DNA of 64,000 nucleotides from the NCBI RefSeq assembly GCF_013315265.1, contig NZ_JABUFE010000009.1, positions 95,995 to 159,994 on the forward strand. Reading direction: 5' to 3'. This DNA comes from Parasulfitobacter algicola (GTDB lineage Bacteria; Pseudomonadota; Alphaproteobacteria; Rhodobacterales; Rhodobacteraceae). Positions 36,579 to 45,313 of the stretch are shown here, one piece after another. Made by a program: the position numbers and the translations under genes. Positions within the stretch are counted from its first letter, which is position 1, and the number at the start of each line of letters is the position of its first letter. The notes beneath the pieces are model-generated. The model was not told where the DNA came from and searched no databases. It saw only the letters and a program-made list of their open reading frames with translations.

Positions 36579-37691
36579 ATGCGAACACGCGCCGCTGTCG
36601 CCGTTGCTGCTGGAAAACCACTTGAAGTAATGGACGTTAATCTGGCTGGCCCCAAAGCTGGCGAAGTGTTGGTCGAAATCAAAGCCACCGGTATTTGTCA
36701 TACAGATGAATTTACGCTGTCGGGTGCCGATCCCGAAGGTTTGTTTCCGGCAATTCTTGGCCACGAAGGTGCGGGTGTCGTGCTGGAGGTAGGCAAAGAT
36801 GTCACCAGTCTGAAACCAGGCGATCACGTCATCCCGCTTTACACTCCGGAATGTCGGGAGTGCGAATATTGCCTGAATCCGAAAACCAATCTTTGTCAGT
36901 CGATCCGCAACACGCAAGGCCAAGGGCTTATGCCGGATGGCACGTCACGCTTTAGCACATTGGATGGTGATCCAATTTTGCACTATATGGGCTGTTCGAC
37001 CTTTGCCAATCACACAGTGGTTCCGGAAATTGCATTGGCCAAAGTGCGCAAAGACGCCCCATTTGACAAAATCTGCTATATTGGTTGTGGCGTTACAACA
37101 GGGATCGGTGCCGTGATCAATACGGCCAAGGTTGAAATCGGCAGCCGTGCCATTGTGTTTGGTCTGGGTGGTATTGGGCTGAACGTGATCCAAGGGTTGC
37201 GGCTTGCTGGTGCAGATCAGATCGTCGGCGTGGATATCAACGCAAGTAAGGTCGACATGGCCAAACGGTTTGGGATGACAGATTTTGTGAACCCAACAGA
37301 GGTTGAGGACGATCTGGTTCCCTTTCTGGTGGATCTGACGAAAGGTGGTGCAGATTACACATTTGATGCAACTGGTAATGTTGACGTCATGCGTACTGCT
37401 TTGGAAGCCAGTCATAAAGGTTGGGGCGAAAGCATTATTATCGGCGTTGCACCTGCAGGGGCAGAAATTGCAACCCGGCCCTTTCAGCTGGTCACAGGTC
37501 GCAGTTGGCGGGGTACAGCCTTTGGTGGCGCCCGCGGGCGGACAGATGTGCCAAAAATCGTGGATTGGTACATGGATGGTAAGATCGAGATTGACCCGAT
37601 GATCACACATACCATGGGCCTGGATGACATTAACAAAGGCTTTGACCTGATGCATGCGGGTGAATCTATCCGGTCAGTCGTGGTGTATTGA
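36579..37691 (+). CDS. frmA: S-(hydroxymethyl)glutathione dehydrogenase, class III alcohol dehydrogenase
   Basis: Oxidises the formaldehyde-glutathione adduct, detoxifying formaldehyde; 370 residues. Zinc ligands are visible in [19 protein letters not shown], and the structural-zinc cluster [18 protein letters not shown]. The Rossmann motif is [14 protein letters not shown]. The open frame extends upstream to 36501, but GGGAGGATT fixes the ATG at 36579 and the start MRTRAAVAV. An FghA esterase gene, its usual partner, is not adjacent; the unknown gene at 37696 is. Confidence 0.93.
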   Translation: MRTRAAVAVAAGKPLEVMDVNLAGPKAGEVLVEIKATGICHTDEFTLSGADPEGLFPAILGHEGAGVVLEVGKDVTSLKPGDHVIPLYTPECRECEYCLNPKTNLCQSIRNTQGQGLMPDGTSRFSTLDGDPILHYMGCSTFANHTVVPEIALAKVRKDAPFDKICYIGCGVTTGIGAVINTAKVEIGSRAIVFGLGGIGLNVIQGLRLAGADQIVGVDINASKVDMAKRFGMTDFVNPTEVEDDLVPFLVDLTKGGADYTFDATGNVDVMRTALEASHKGWGESIIIGVAPAGAEIATRPFQLVTGRSWRGTAFGGARGRTDVPKIVDWYMDGKIEIDPMITHTMGLDDINKGFDLMHAGESIRSVVVY

Positions 37692-37695
37692 CGCG

Positions 37696-38295
37696 ATGTC
37701 GGATTATTATCAGTTCCATCTGCGTTTCGATGTCAGAAGTGATGCGCCAACGACTTTGCATAAGGCACTCGTACTGCGGTCAGAGGGCGGCTTTCCCAAA
37801 CGCGAAGATGTTTCTGATCTGCCTGGTACAGTGCAGGATTATCTTTGCAACGGTGGCGTACCGGGGGATGGAATTTATCTATATGAACATCACGGGCCAA
37901 AGATGAAATATCGTGATGGTGCCATGCGTGAGGTTCCACTTGAACCTCAAGAGGCCAGCCATAGCTTACGCATGGCGCAAACTTTTCATGACGACGAATA
38001 CTGGAATGGCGGGATGTATTATGTGCATTGGCTATATCAGTTTGCCGCAAATGACGGGCCGATTGGCACGATGCAACAAATCAACGGTAACGAACCACCG
38101 GCGATACTGACAAAAGCCAGTGACCGGATTATCGAGACAAGGATGGCCTATAATCCCGCACGGTTCTGGCCAATGGATGGACAGGCAGAACCAGATCCAG
38201 AACAGCCCATGCTGATCGAACGTCAAAACAGTTTTTCATTGTCAGAAATGATGGAAAATATTGCAGCGTTTGCAGATGGGCCGTGTTTTGACTAA
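37696..38295 (+). CDS. Hypothetical protein after frmA
   Basis: A 199-residue soluble acidic protein that I do not recognise. It is rich in aromatic residues, including SDYYQFHLRFDVRSDAP and EYWNGGMYYVHWLYQFAA, and has no signal peptide or membrane helix. It begins 4 bases after the frmA stop and is probably co-transcribed. The frame opens at 37654, inside frmA; the ATG at 37696 is preferred. Confidence 0.65.
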   Translation: MSDYYQFHLRFDVRSDAPTTLHKALVLRSEGGFPKREDVSDLPGTVQDYLCNGGVPGDGIYLYEHHGPKMKYRDGAMREVPLEPQEASHSLRMAQTFHDDEYWNGGMYYVHWLYQFAANDGPIGTMQQINGNEPPAILTKASDRIIETRMAYNPARFWPMDGQAEPDPEQPMLIERQNSFSLSEMMENIAAFADGPCFD

Positions 38296-38419
38296 CTTTA
38301 AAACGTGCACCTGTCATGTAGGTGTCTTTGCTCGAAATATACAAAGAAAATCAGTCAGATAACTGTCGGGTCACTAGGAATTCCCATTTCAAACCGTTCC
38401 CCTAAAGGAAGATAAAGCC

Positions 38420-39010
38420 ATGATGGAACTACTGGAAGACACACAGAAAAAAGATAGCAAAGAAAGCGGTGGACGTATTGATACCCTGTTTTTCAAAAGT
38501 CGAAATGTGATCATTGCAGGTGAGATCGACGATAAGGTCGCTCAACGCGCGGTGACACATCTGCTGGCTTTAGCTGAAGATAGCGACGCGCCGATTAATC
38601 TATTCATCAGTTCGCCCGGCGGGCATGTTGAATCCGGTGATATGGTGCATGATATCATCAAGTTCATCAAACCGCAGGTTCGCGCAATCGGCAGTGGCTG
38701 GGTCGCCAGCGCCGGTGCCTTGATTTTTGTCGGGGCGGACCGTGAAAACCGATATTGTCTGCCCAACACCCGCTTTTTGCTGCACCAACCCAGTGGCGGC
38801 ATCCGCGGTAAGGCCACGGATATGCAGATACAGGCCGAACAAATTCTGAAAATGCGGGAACGGTTTGACAAGCTGTTTGCACAAGCCACAGGTCAAACTC
38901 CTGAAAGGATTGCACAGGATACAGCGCGTGATTTTTGGTTGAATACCACCGAAGCTATGGAATACGGCCTGTTGGGTTCTGTCATTTCATCAATGGATCA
39001 ACTTACCTAA
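38420..39010 (+). CDS. ClpP-family serine protease (paralogue)
   Basis: A 196-residue member of the Clp protease proteolytic family. The catalytic Ser is in GSGWVASAGALIF, the His in RFLLHQPSGG, and the Asp in ARDFWLNTTEAMEYGL. ISSPGGHVESGDMVHD is the substrate-strand region. It differs from the housekeeping ClpP in GSGWVASAGA where GQAASMGA is usual, and no clpX or clpA lies near, so it is probably a second ClpP-type peptidase. Confidence 0.85.
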   Translation: MMELLEDTQKKDSKESGGRIDTLFFKSRNVIIAGEIDDKVAQRAVTHLLALAEDSDAPINLFISSPGGHVESGDMVHDIIKFIKPQVRAIGSGWVASAGALIFVGADRENRYCLPNTRFLLHQPSGGIRGKATDMQIQAEQILKMRERFDKLFAQATGQTPERIAQDTARDFWLNTTEAMEYGLLGSVISSMDQLT

Positions 39011-39057
39011 AGTTCGAACGATACCCATACAATCTGCACATCGCCGTAGGAGGCCCT

Positions 39058-39471
39058 TTGCTGACCCCGTTCCACCTTGCCTTTAATGTGAATGATCTGA
39101 ATGAAACACGGGCTTTCTATGGCGACATTCTTGGATGCAGCGAAGGTCGGTCAACCGAAACCTGGGTGGATTATTCGTTCTTTGGGCATCAGATTTCATT
39201 GCATCTTGGGGAACCATTCAAGACCGCAGCCACGGGCCATGTTGGCGATCATATGGTACCCATGCCGCATCTTGGTGTCGTGCTGAAATATGACCAATGG
39301 AAAGATGCAGCCGATCGGCTGGAAAGGGCAAATGTCGATTTTATAATAAAGCCTAGTGTGCGGTTTGCGGGCGAGCCAGGCGAACAATGGACGATGTTTT
39401 TCCGTGACCCCAGTGGAAACCCAATCGAAATCAAAGGATTTCGCAATATAGAAGCTGTGTTTGCGTCTTAG
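39058..39471 (+). CDS. VOC-superfamily (glyoxalase/dioxygenase fold) protein
   Basis: A 137-residue protein with two beta-alpha-beta-beta-beta modules. Metal-ligand positions fit FHLAFNVND, HLGVVLKYDQWKD and FRDPSGNPIEIKGF. The frame is open far upstream into clpP, but AGGAGG at 39048-39053 sits just before a TTG at 39058, giving LTPFHLAF, the natural beginning of the fold; I therefore choose the TTG. Function unknown. Confidence 0.78.
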   Translation: MLTPFHLAFNVNDLNETRAFYGDILGCSEGRSTETWVDYSFFGHQISLHLGEPFKTAATGHVGDHMVPMPHLGVVLKYDQWKDAADRLERANVDFIIKPSVRFAGEPGEQWTMFFRDPSGNPIEIKGFRNIEAVFAS

Positions 39472-39490
39472 GGCGTATAGCCGCCATATA

Positions 39491-40108
39491 TCAGGTCGCG
39501 TATCGCGCCATGAACATGTCAACAGCACCATCAATAACACGTTTTACTTCGGCGTCAGTAAAATCAGCTTCCAATTCGAACAAACGACGCGGGAACAAGT
39601 CGGCCTTGCAAAGCTCTAAGAACTGTTCGGCAGCCAAGTCAAAATCTTCGATCTTGAAATCGCCACGACTCTGCGCAGCTTTGAAATAGGTGACCAAAGC
39701 GGCACGCGCGCGTCTGGGGCCGCTTTCAATGAATTCAGTACCCAGATTGGGAAACCGTTCCCCTTCTGCGACTGTGATACGGTACATCCGCTGGCCGAAG
39801 TCTGATAAAAGAAAATACATGATTTTTTCAGCCGCATAAGACAAAACCTCGCGCGGGTTATTGCTAAAATCCAGCTCGCTTAATGCAGCATCTGCCTGAC
39901 GGCAGCATTCTGTCTTTGCGACCTCCATAAATAACAGGCGCTTGTCTGGAAAATAGCTGTAAAGCGTCGCCTTAGACACACCGGCTGTCTTTGCGATGTC
40001 ATCCACGCTGGCCCCTTCAAATCCATCCGCCATAAAAACCTTGCGGGCGCCTTCCAATACTTGATCGAATTTGCGGCCCTTACGGATGTCAGGCGTGGGT
40101 GCGTTCAT
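39491..40108 (-). CDS. TetR-family transcriptional regulator
   Basis: A 205-residue repressor-type protein. The helix-turn-helix is at about 14-60 (ARKVFMADGFEGASVDDIAKTAGVSKATLYSYFPDK), followed by a helical ligand-binding domain of the C-terminal type with FGQRMYRITVAEGERFPNLG. The neighbouring region at 40409-40482 contains three palindromes that suit such a regulator. It lies downstream of the small secreted-protein gene on the same strand, separated by a terminator. Confidence 0.9.
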   Translation of the reverse strand: MNAPTPDIRKGRKFDQVLEGARKVFMADGFEGASVDDIAKTAGVSKATLYSYFPDKRLLFMEVAKTECCRQADAALSELDFSNNPREVLSYAAEKIMYFLLSDFGQRMYRITVAEGERFPNLGTEFIESGPRRARAALVTYFKAAQSRGDFKIEDFDLAAEQFLELCKADLFPRRLFELEADFTDAEVKRVIDGAVDMFMARYAT

Positions 40109-40162
40109 TACAACTCCTTCAATACAGGGGATGACTATAGACCATGGAATTCCGTTTGGGCA

Positions 40163-40189
40163 AGAAAAAGGGCGGGCCTAAGCCCACCC
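40163..40189 (-). terminator. Terminator after the small secreted-protein gene
   Basis: On the minus strand GGGTGGGC pairs with GCCCGCCC (one G-T pair) around TTAG, then TTTTTC. It separates the 58-residue gene from the TetR gene. Confidence 0.8.
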
Positions 40190-40212
40190 AGTTGGTCCAT
40201 CACAGACAGGGA

Positions 40213-40389
40213 TTACTTTTTCGTGCAAATATCCGATTTGACCGTCGTTGCATCGACACAGCCTTTTAGTACGTCAGGCTGCGGCGCAGGATATGTCAAA
40301 GTTGGGAATGATACGGAAAACCCACCAGCTGCAGCTGGCAATGCAACAAGAGTCACGGCAGTTGTAAGTGCGACTAATAGAGGTCTCAT
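40213..40389 (-). CDS. Small secreted protein, 58 residues
   Basis: I translated this by hand from the minus strand: signal peptide MRPLLVALTTAVTLVALPAAAG, then GFSVSFPTLTYPAPQPDVLKG and a C-terminus with two Cys (KGCVDATTV, DICTKK). AAAGGACG precedes the ATG and a terminator follows, so it looks like a real monocistronic gene. The mature part of about 36 residues with a Cys pair would be an exported, possibly disulfide-bonded peptide. I do not recognise it. Its promoter lies in the region with the TetR-type palindromes. Confidence 0.65.
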   Translation of the reverse strand: MRPLLVALTTAVTLVALPAAAGGFSVSFPTLTYPAPQPDVLKGCVDATTVKSDICTKK

Positions 40390-40408
40390 TTTGTGCGTCC
40401 TTTTAATC

Positions 40409-40482
40409 TGAACTGTTTAGTTCACTTACCTATCTAAACTATTTAGTTTAGTTTGCAATGGAAAAGTGAACCGAATAGTTCA
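40409..40482. promoter_or_regulatory. Three TetR-type palindromic operators
   Basis: TGAACTGTTTAGTTCA (40409-40424), CTAAACTATTTAGTTTAG (40434-40451) and TGAACCGAATAGTTCA (40467-40482) are related palindromes with a 4-base centre; the first two are perfect in the arms. They lie between the secreted-protein gene and mbfA. The TetR protein encoded at 39491 is the obvious candidate to bind them (inference). Confidence 0.7.
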
Positions 40483-40516
40483 TTTTTTTTGATTGAAGTA
40501 AATGTAAGTTCTACTA

Positions 40517-40535
40517 TTTTAGAACCATTCTAAAA
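40517..40535 (+). promoter_or_regulatory. Irr box (iron control element) in front of mbfA
   Basis: TTTTAGAACCATTCTAAAA is a palindrome around a 3-base centre and matches the ICE motif (TTTAGAA-N3-TTCTAAA) bound by the alphaproteobacterial iron regulator Irr. It ends 10 bases before the mbfA ATG. Irr represses mbfA in rhizobia and Agrobacterium when iron is scarce. Confidence 0.8.
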
Positions 40536-40545
40536 TGAGGCGCAG

Positions 40546-41523
40546 ATGATACCGGGGTTTTTATATCGTAAGCGATTTGCGGATCTAAGCGAACAAGACA
40601 TCATCGCATTGGCGATTTCGTCTGAGGAAGATGATGCGCGAATTTATCGAACATATGCGCAGCAATTGCGGGATGGTTATCCTGCCTCGGCGTCAATTTT
40701 CGATGGAATGGCTATTGAAGAAGATGACCATCGCCGACGTTTGATCGAATTGCATCAGATGCGTTTTGGCGATGTTATACCGCTAATCCGACGCGAACAT
40801 GTATCTGGGTTTTATGCGCGTCGTCCTGTTTGGTTGGTTGAAAACCTAGGGATTGAACGGATCAGGGACGAAGCCGAACAGATGGAGCGTGACGCCCGGC
40901 AGTTTTATGAAACAGCCGCAAAGCACAGTAAAGATGCGGCAACACGAAAGCTGTTGGGTGATCTGGCCGCAGCCGAGGCAGGCCATGAAGAAAAGGCTGA
41001 TGCTTTGGCGCAGACACATCTCAATGATACCGCAAAGGATGCCGAGGCCCGCACAGCCCATCGTGAATTTGTACTGACATGGGTACAACCCGGATTGGCC
41101 GGGTTAATGGATGGATCCGTGTCGACGCTGGCCCCGATCTTTGCGGTGGCCTTTGCCACACAGGATACCTGGACAACGTTTTTGGTGGGGCTTGCCGCAT
41201 CGGTTGGCGCAGGCATTTCAATGGGCTTCACCGAAGCCGCATCAGATGACGGTGCCATATCAGGGCGTGGGTCCCCTTGGAAACGTGGTTTTGCATCAGG
41301 TATCATGACCACAATTGGTGGGTTGGGCCACGCCCTGCCCTATCTGATAACCGATTTTTGGACCGCCACAGTTATCGCGATTATCGTCGTATTTATCGAA
41401 CTTTGGGCCATCGCATGGATTCAAAATAAATATATGGAAACGCCATTTTTCCGTGCCGCCCTTCAGGTTGTGCTGGGCGGCGCGCTGGTTCTGGCGGCAG
41501 GTGTGCTGATCGGAAGTGGCTAG
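40546..41523 (+). CDS. mbfA: Membrane-bound ferritin / iron exporter MbfA
   Basis: A 325-residue protein with an N-terminal rubrerythrin/ferritin-like di-iron domain (about 15-160) and a C-terminal VIT1-type membrane domain. The N-domain shows the Glu and His ligands in ISSEEDDARIY, IEEDDHRRRL, and AAEAGHEEKADAL. The membrane domain (about 175-325) contains AGLMDGSVSTLAPIFA and GISMGFTEAASDDG. Its family exports iron and protects against iron and peroxide stress. GAGG precedes the ATG by 5 bases. The Irr box upstream fits derepression when iron is plentiful. Confidence 0.93.
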   Translation: MIPGFLYRKRFADLSEQDIIALAISSEEDDARIYRTYAQQLRDGYPASASIFDGMAIEEDDHRRRLIELHQMRFGDVIPLIRREHVSGFYARRPVWLVENLGIERIRDEAEQMERDARQFYETAAKHSKDAATRKLLGDLAAAEAGHEEKADALAQTHLNDTAKDAEARTAHREFVLTWVQPGLAGLMDGSVSTLAPIFAVAFATQDTWTTFLVGLAASVGAGISMGFTEAASDDGAISGRGSPWKRGFASGIMTTIGGLGHALPYLITDFWTATVIAIIVVFIELWAIAWIQNKYMETPFFRAALQVVLGGALVLAAGVLIGSG

Positions 41524-41974
41524 GATAGTTTTAAATTTCCAAAGCGTTGCCAGGTAAAGCCACGCCACACGTGCGGTGTTGGTGTATGTTGTTTTCTTTC
41601 AAAAACAAACAATATTTATATCTAAACAGTCGAAGAAAAGCACATCACAGCCTGTGATCGTGTGCTGAGAAGGCAGAGACTGACAAATGATGAAAATAGC
41701 TCACTTCTTTTACACCGCGGACGTCAAGATATTCTTCGCAAACACGATAAAATCGCACCGTCTTATCTGACCCTCGCGTCCGTTATGCACAAGTGGGCCT
41801 GTATTTTAAAACCATTGCAGGGTATCGGATGGTTTAAGAATAAATAAAACAATCCAAGATTTTTGACTGCACAATCAGAATTCTTGTCCCGAACCCAATA
41901 ACAGAACAAAATATTCAAGTTTTATCTTTCACATAGCCTAAGTATAGAGCCATTGGATAAGGCTTAGGAACATC
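41524..41974. other. Non-coding stretch between mbfA and the SURF1 gene
   Basis: About 450 bases without a convincing gene. It contains an imperfect palindrome CGCCACAC/GTGCGGTG at 41563-41578 and an AT-rich tail that should hold the SURF1 promoter. A 61-codon frame at 41662-41847 lacks coding character. Confidence 0.4.
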
Positions 41975-42652
41975 ATGACGCGCAAAATAATCTTGCCATT
42001 ACTGTTCGGACTTGCCGGCACCGCCGTACTGTTATGGTTGGGGGTCTGGCAGGTACAGCGCATGGAATGGAAACAGGATATTCTTGCCCAAATTGACAAC
42101 CGGATCGGGGGAACCCCGGTCGCTTTGCCAATGGCACCAAACCCAGAAACAGATACATATTTGCCCGTCGAAGTAACGGGTAGCAACACAGGCAAAGAAC
42201 TGCATGTTCTGGTTTCGACCAAAAGTGCGGGCGCTGGCTATCGTATTATCTCGGCTTTTGAAACCACCGATGGGCGACGGATCATGGTGGATCGCGGGTT
42301 TGTTCCAACCTCTGAAAAAAACGCCGCGCGCTCGACCAATAACATAAAGATACAAGGCAATCTGCATTGGCCGGATGAGATTGACAGTTATACGCCCGAA
42401 CCTGACATCAGCGGCAACATCTGGTTCGCACGTGACGTGCCAACCATGGCAGATGCCCTAAACACCGAACCCGTACTTGTCATCGCGCGCACAACGTCGG
42501 CAACGACCCCTGCCGTGACGCCTTTGCCCATAGACAGCGCGGGCATTCCCAACGATCACTTTGAATACGCCGTCACCTGGTTTTTGCTGGCAGCGGTCTG
42601 GGTGGGGATGACAGGGGTGCTGCTGTGGCGTATCAGACGCGGAACCGAATAA
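41975..42652 (+). CDS. SURF1-family cytochrome oxidase assembly protein
   Basis: A 225-residue inner-membrane protein assisting heme insertion into aa3-type cytochrome oxidase. It has the SURF1 layout: N-terminal helix (about 5-24) followed by LGVWQVQRMEWKQDIL, a periplasmic domain with RIMVDRGFVPTSEKN, and a C-terminal helix beginning at NDHFEYAVTWFLLA. It precedes thrC and an M16 peptidase, an order familiar from roseobacters. The cta genes themselves are not in the window. Confidence 0.9.
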   Translation: MTRKIILPLLFGLAGTAVLLWLGVWQVQRMEWKQDILAQIDNRIGGTPVALPMAPNPETDTYLPVEVTGSNTGKELHVLVSTKSAGAGYRIISAFETTDGRRIMVDRGFVPTSEKNAARSTNNIKIQGNLHWPDEIDSYTPEPDISGNIWFARDVPTMADALNTEPVLVIARTTSATTPAVTPLPIDSAGIPNDHFEYAVTWFLLAAVWVGMTGVLLWRIRRGTE

Positions 42653-42662
42653 AGGCTAGGAC

Positions 42663-44054
42663 ATGAAGTATATCTCAACCCGCGGCAAGGCGCCGGTTTT
42701 GACATTTGAACAGGCGATGCTGACGGGACTGGCGCGCGATGGTGGCCTTTATGTGCCTGAGACTATTCCGCAAATGTCCCATGCGGATATCGCGGCGCTG
42801 GCTGGTGTTACCTATGAAGAGGCCGCCTTTCGCGTCATGCGCCCTTTTATCGGGGATACATTCACCGATACGGAATTTGCCGGCCTGATCGCCAAGGCCT
42901 ATGCCGGGTTCGGCCACGATGCCCGCGCGCCTTTGGTGCAGATGGGGCCGAACCATTTCCTGCTAGAGCTTTTCCATGGCCCCACGCTGGCCTTCAAGGA
43001 TTTCGCCATGCAGCTGATCGGCCAGATGTTCGAATTTTCGCTGAAGCGGAACGGTCAGCGGGTGACCATCGTTGGCGCGACCAGCGGCGATACAGGCTCG
43101 GCTGCGATTGAGGCATTTCGGGGGTTGGATGCCGTTGATGTCTTTATCCTTTTCCCCCATGGTCGTGTCAGCGAAGTGCAGCGCCGCCAGATGACGACAC
43201 CGATTGAGGATAACGTGCACGCCCTGGCCTTGGAGGGTGATTTCGACCACTGCCAAGCTGCTGTGAAAGATATGTTCAACGATTTCGACTTCCGTGACGG
43301 CGTTCGGCTGGCGGGGGTCAATTCGATCAACTGGGCGCGGGTGCTGGCGCAGGTGGTCTATTATTTCACCTCAGCCGTCAGCCTGGGCGCGCCGCATCGA
43401 CCTGTCAGCTTCACCGTGCCCACGGGAAATTTCGGCGATATATTCGCAGGCTATATCGCCAAACGCATGGGGCTGCCGATTGAAAAACTGGTCGTCGCCA
43501 CGAACCAGAACGACATCCTGCACCGCGCGCTGGAAACGGGCGGGTATATTACCCAAGGCGTCACGCCCTCGATCAGCCCATCGATGGATATTCAGGTTAG
43601 CTCAAATTTTGAACGCGCGCTGTTTGATGTCTATGATCGCGATGGATCTGCCGTGGCACAGCAGATGGATCAGTTGAAAACCCAAGGCGGCTTCAAGATC
43701 AGTCAGGGCGCGCTGGAACGGCTGCGGGATATCTTTGCTTCGGGCCGTGCGTCCGAGGATGAAACCAGCGCCACGATCAAGGGTGCTTTCGCCCATACGG
43801 GTGAAATTCTGTGCCCGCATTCGGCCGTCGGCGTAAAGGTTGCGGAAGACCATATATCGGACCAGACGCCGATGATCACACTGGGCACAGCACACCCTGC
43901 AAAATTCCCTGACGCAGTGGAAGATGCAATTGGGCAAAGACCAGGGCTTCCCACACGCATGCATGATCTCTATGAACGCGCGGAACGGATGACTCAGGTT
44001 GCGAATGATCTGGGCACGATTCAGGATCTTATAAAGGAGCGCATAAAAGCGTGA
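42663..44054 (+). CDS. thrC: Threonine synthase
   Basis: A PLP enzyme converting O-phosphohomoserine to threonine, 463 residues. It begins MKYISTRGKAPVLTFEQAMLTGLARDGGLY-like family text and has the PLP-Lys motif GPTLAFKDFAMQ. Substrate loop ATSGDTGSAAIEAF and VPTGNFGDIFAGY are present. The gene is GC-richer than its surroundings over about 42.75-43.6 kb. Its stop overlaps the GTG start of the peptidase gene. Confidence 0.95.
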   Translation: MKYISTRGKAPVLTFEQAMLTGLARDGGLYVPETIPQMSHADIAALAGVTYEEAAFRVMRPFIGDTFTDTEFAGLIAKAYAGFGHDARAPLVQMGPNHFLLELFHGPTLAFKDFAMQLIGQMFEFSLKRNGQRVTIVGATSGDTGSAAIEAFRGLDAVDVFILFPHGRVSEVQRRQMTTPIEDNVHALALEGDFDHCQAAVKDMFNDFDFRDGVRLAGVNSINWARVLAQVVYYFTSAVSLGAPHRPVSFTVPTGNFGDIFAGYIAKRMGLPIEKLVVATNQNDILHRALETGGYITQGVTPSISPSMDIQVSSNFERALFDVYDRDGSAVAQQMDQLKTQGGFKISQGALERLRDIFASGRASEDETSATIKGAFAHTGEILCPHSAVGVKVAEDHISDQTPMITLGTAHPAKFPDAVEDAIGQRPGLPTRMHDLYERAERMTQVANDLGTIQDLIKERIKA

Positions 44055-45313
44055 GCGTTCAATTACAAACACTGTCTAATGGGTTTCGTATTGTCACCGA
44101 ACGGATGGACGGATTGAAATCCGCGTCTATTGGGGTCTGGGTTCTGGCGGGCGGCCGTCACGAACGAGTCGAACAAAACGGCATCGCCCATTTTCTGGAA
44201 CATATGGCGTTCAAGGGCACCAAGCGCCGGTCGTCCTTGCAGATTGCCGAGGCGATCGAAGATGTTGGTGGCTATATCAACGCCTACACCAGCCGCGAGA
44301 TGACAGCCTATTATGCGCGTGTTTTAGAAAATGATGTCCCCCTTGCATTGGACGTAATTGCAGACATCGTTCTGAACCCGGTTTTTGATCCCGCCGAGAT
44401 CGAGATTGAGCGTGGCGTGATCCTGCAGGAAATCGGCCAGACGCTGGATACACCCGACGATATTGTCTTTGATTGGCTGCAAGAGGTCGCGTATCCTGAT
44501 CAACCCATCGGCCGGTCAATCCTTGGTGCGACTGAACGTGTCAGCGCCTTTAGTCGTGATGATTTGGCTGGCTTTGTGGGTGAACATTATGGCCCCGCGC
44601 AGATGGTTCTGTCCGCCGCAGGCGCCGTTGATCATGACAAACTGGTGGCCGAAGCCGAAAAATTGTTCGGGCATTTGAGTCCGGTGCACGGGCATCTGGA
44701 ACAGGTAGCAACCTTCCATGGTGGGGAACGTCGTGAGGTTAAGGCGCTTGAACAAGTGCATTTTGCGCTTGCCATTGAGGGTCCGAATTACCGCGATCCG
44801 GCGATCTATACAGCGCAGATATTTTCAACCGCGATGGGCGGTGGCATGTCTTCGCGGCTGTTTCAGGAAGTGCGCGAAAAACGTGGGCTATGCTATTCCA
44901 TATTTGCTCAGGCTGGTGCTTATGCCGATACTGGATTGACTACGATCTATGCTGGTACAAGCGCTGATCAGATCGGTGAATTGGCCACAATCACTATGGA
45001 TGAGTTGAAACGCGCCGCTGATGACATGTCGCCCGAAGAAGTCGCACGCGCACGTGCGCAGATGAAAGCCGGTTTGCTTATGGGCCTTGAAAGCCCGTCG
45101 AACCGGGCTGAACGTCTGGCGCGATTATTGGCCATCTGGGATCGCATCCCTGATCTGGAAGAAACCGTGGCGATGATTGATGCAGTGACAACAGGTGATG
45201 TGAAAGATTTCGCCGCCCAAACGGCAACTGGTGCTGGAACAGCAATGGCGCTTTATGGCCCGGTATCGGCCGCGCCAACACTGGAGGCTCTTCGCGAAAG
45301 GCTTGCCGCATAA
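44051..45313 (+). CDS. M16 zinc peptidase (processing-peptidase-like)
   Basis: A 420-residue insulinase-family peptidase resembling the beta subunit of mitochondrial processing peptidase. The inverted zinc motif is HFLEHMAFKGT, with the distal Glu in the helix about 75 residues later (EIEIERGVILQEI). The C-terminal inactive module includes YSIFAQAGAYADTGLTTIYAGT. The GTG start overlaps the thrC stop, and the next gene starts at its last base. Confidence 0.93.
   Translation: MSVQLQTLSNGFRIVTERMDGLKSASIGVWVLAGGRHERVEQNGIAHFLEHMAFKGTKRRSSLQIAEAIEDVGGYINAYTSREMTAYYARVLENDVPLALDVIADIVLNPVFDPAEIEIERGVILQEIGQTLDTPDDIVFDWLQEVAYPDQPIGRSILGATERVSAFSRDDLAGFVGEHYGPAQMVLSAAGAVDHDKLVAEAEKLFGHLSPVHGHLEQVATFHGGERREVKALEQVHFALAIEGPNYRDPAIYTAQIFSTAMGGGMSSRLFQEVREKRGLCYSIFAQAGAYADTGLTTIYAGTSADQIGELATITMDELKRAADDMSPEEVARARAQMKAGLLMGLESPSNRAERLARLLAIWDRIPDLEETVAMIDAVTTGDVKDFAAQTATGAGTAMALYGPVSAAPTLEALRERLAA

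Noticed and set aside
36945..37655. 236-codon open frame opposite frmA
   Set aside because: Antisense shadow with His/Cys-rich nonsense translation; frmA is intact.
41662..41847. 61-codon frame between mbfA and the SURF1 gene
   Set aside because: No good start context and no coding character; the region reads as promoter and spacer.
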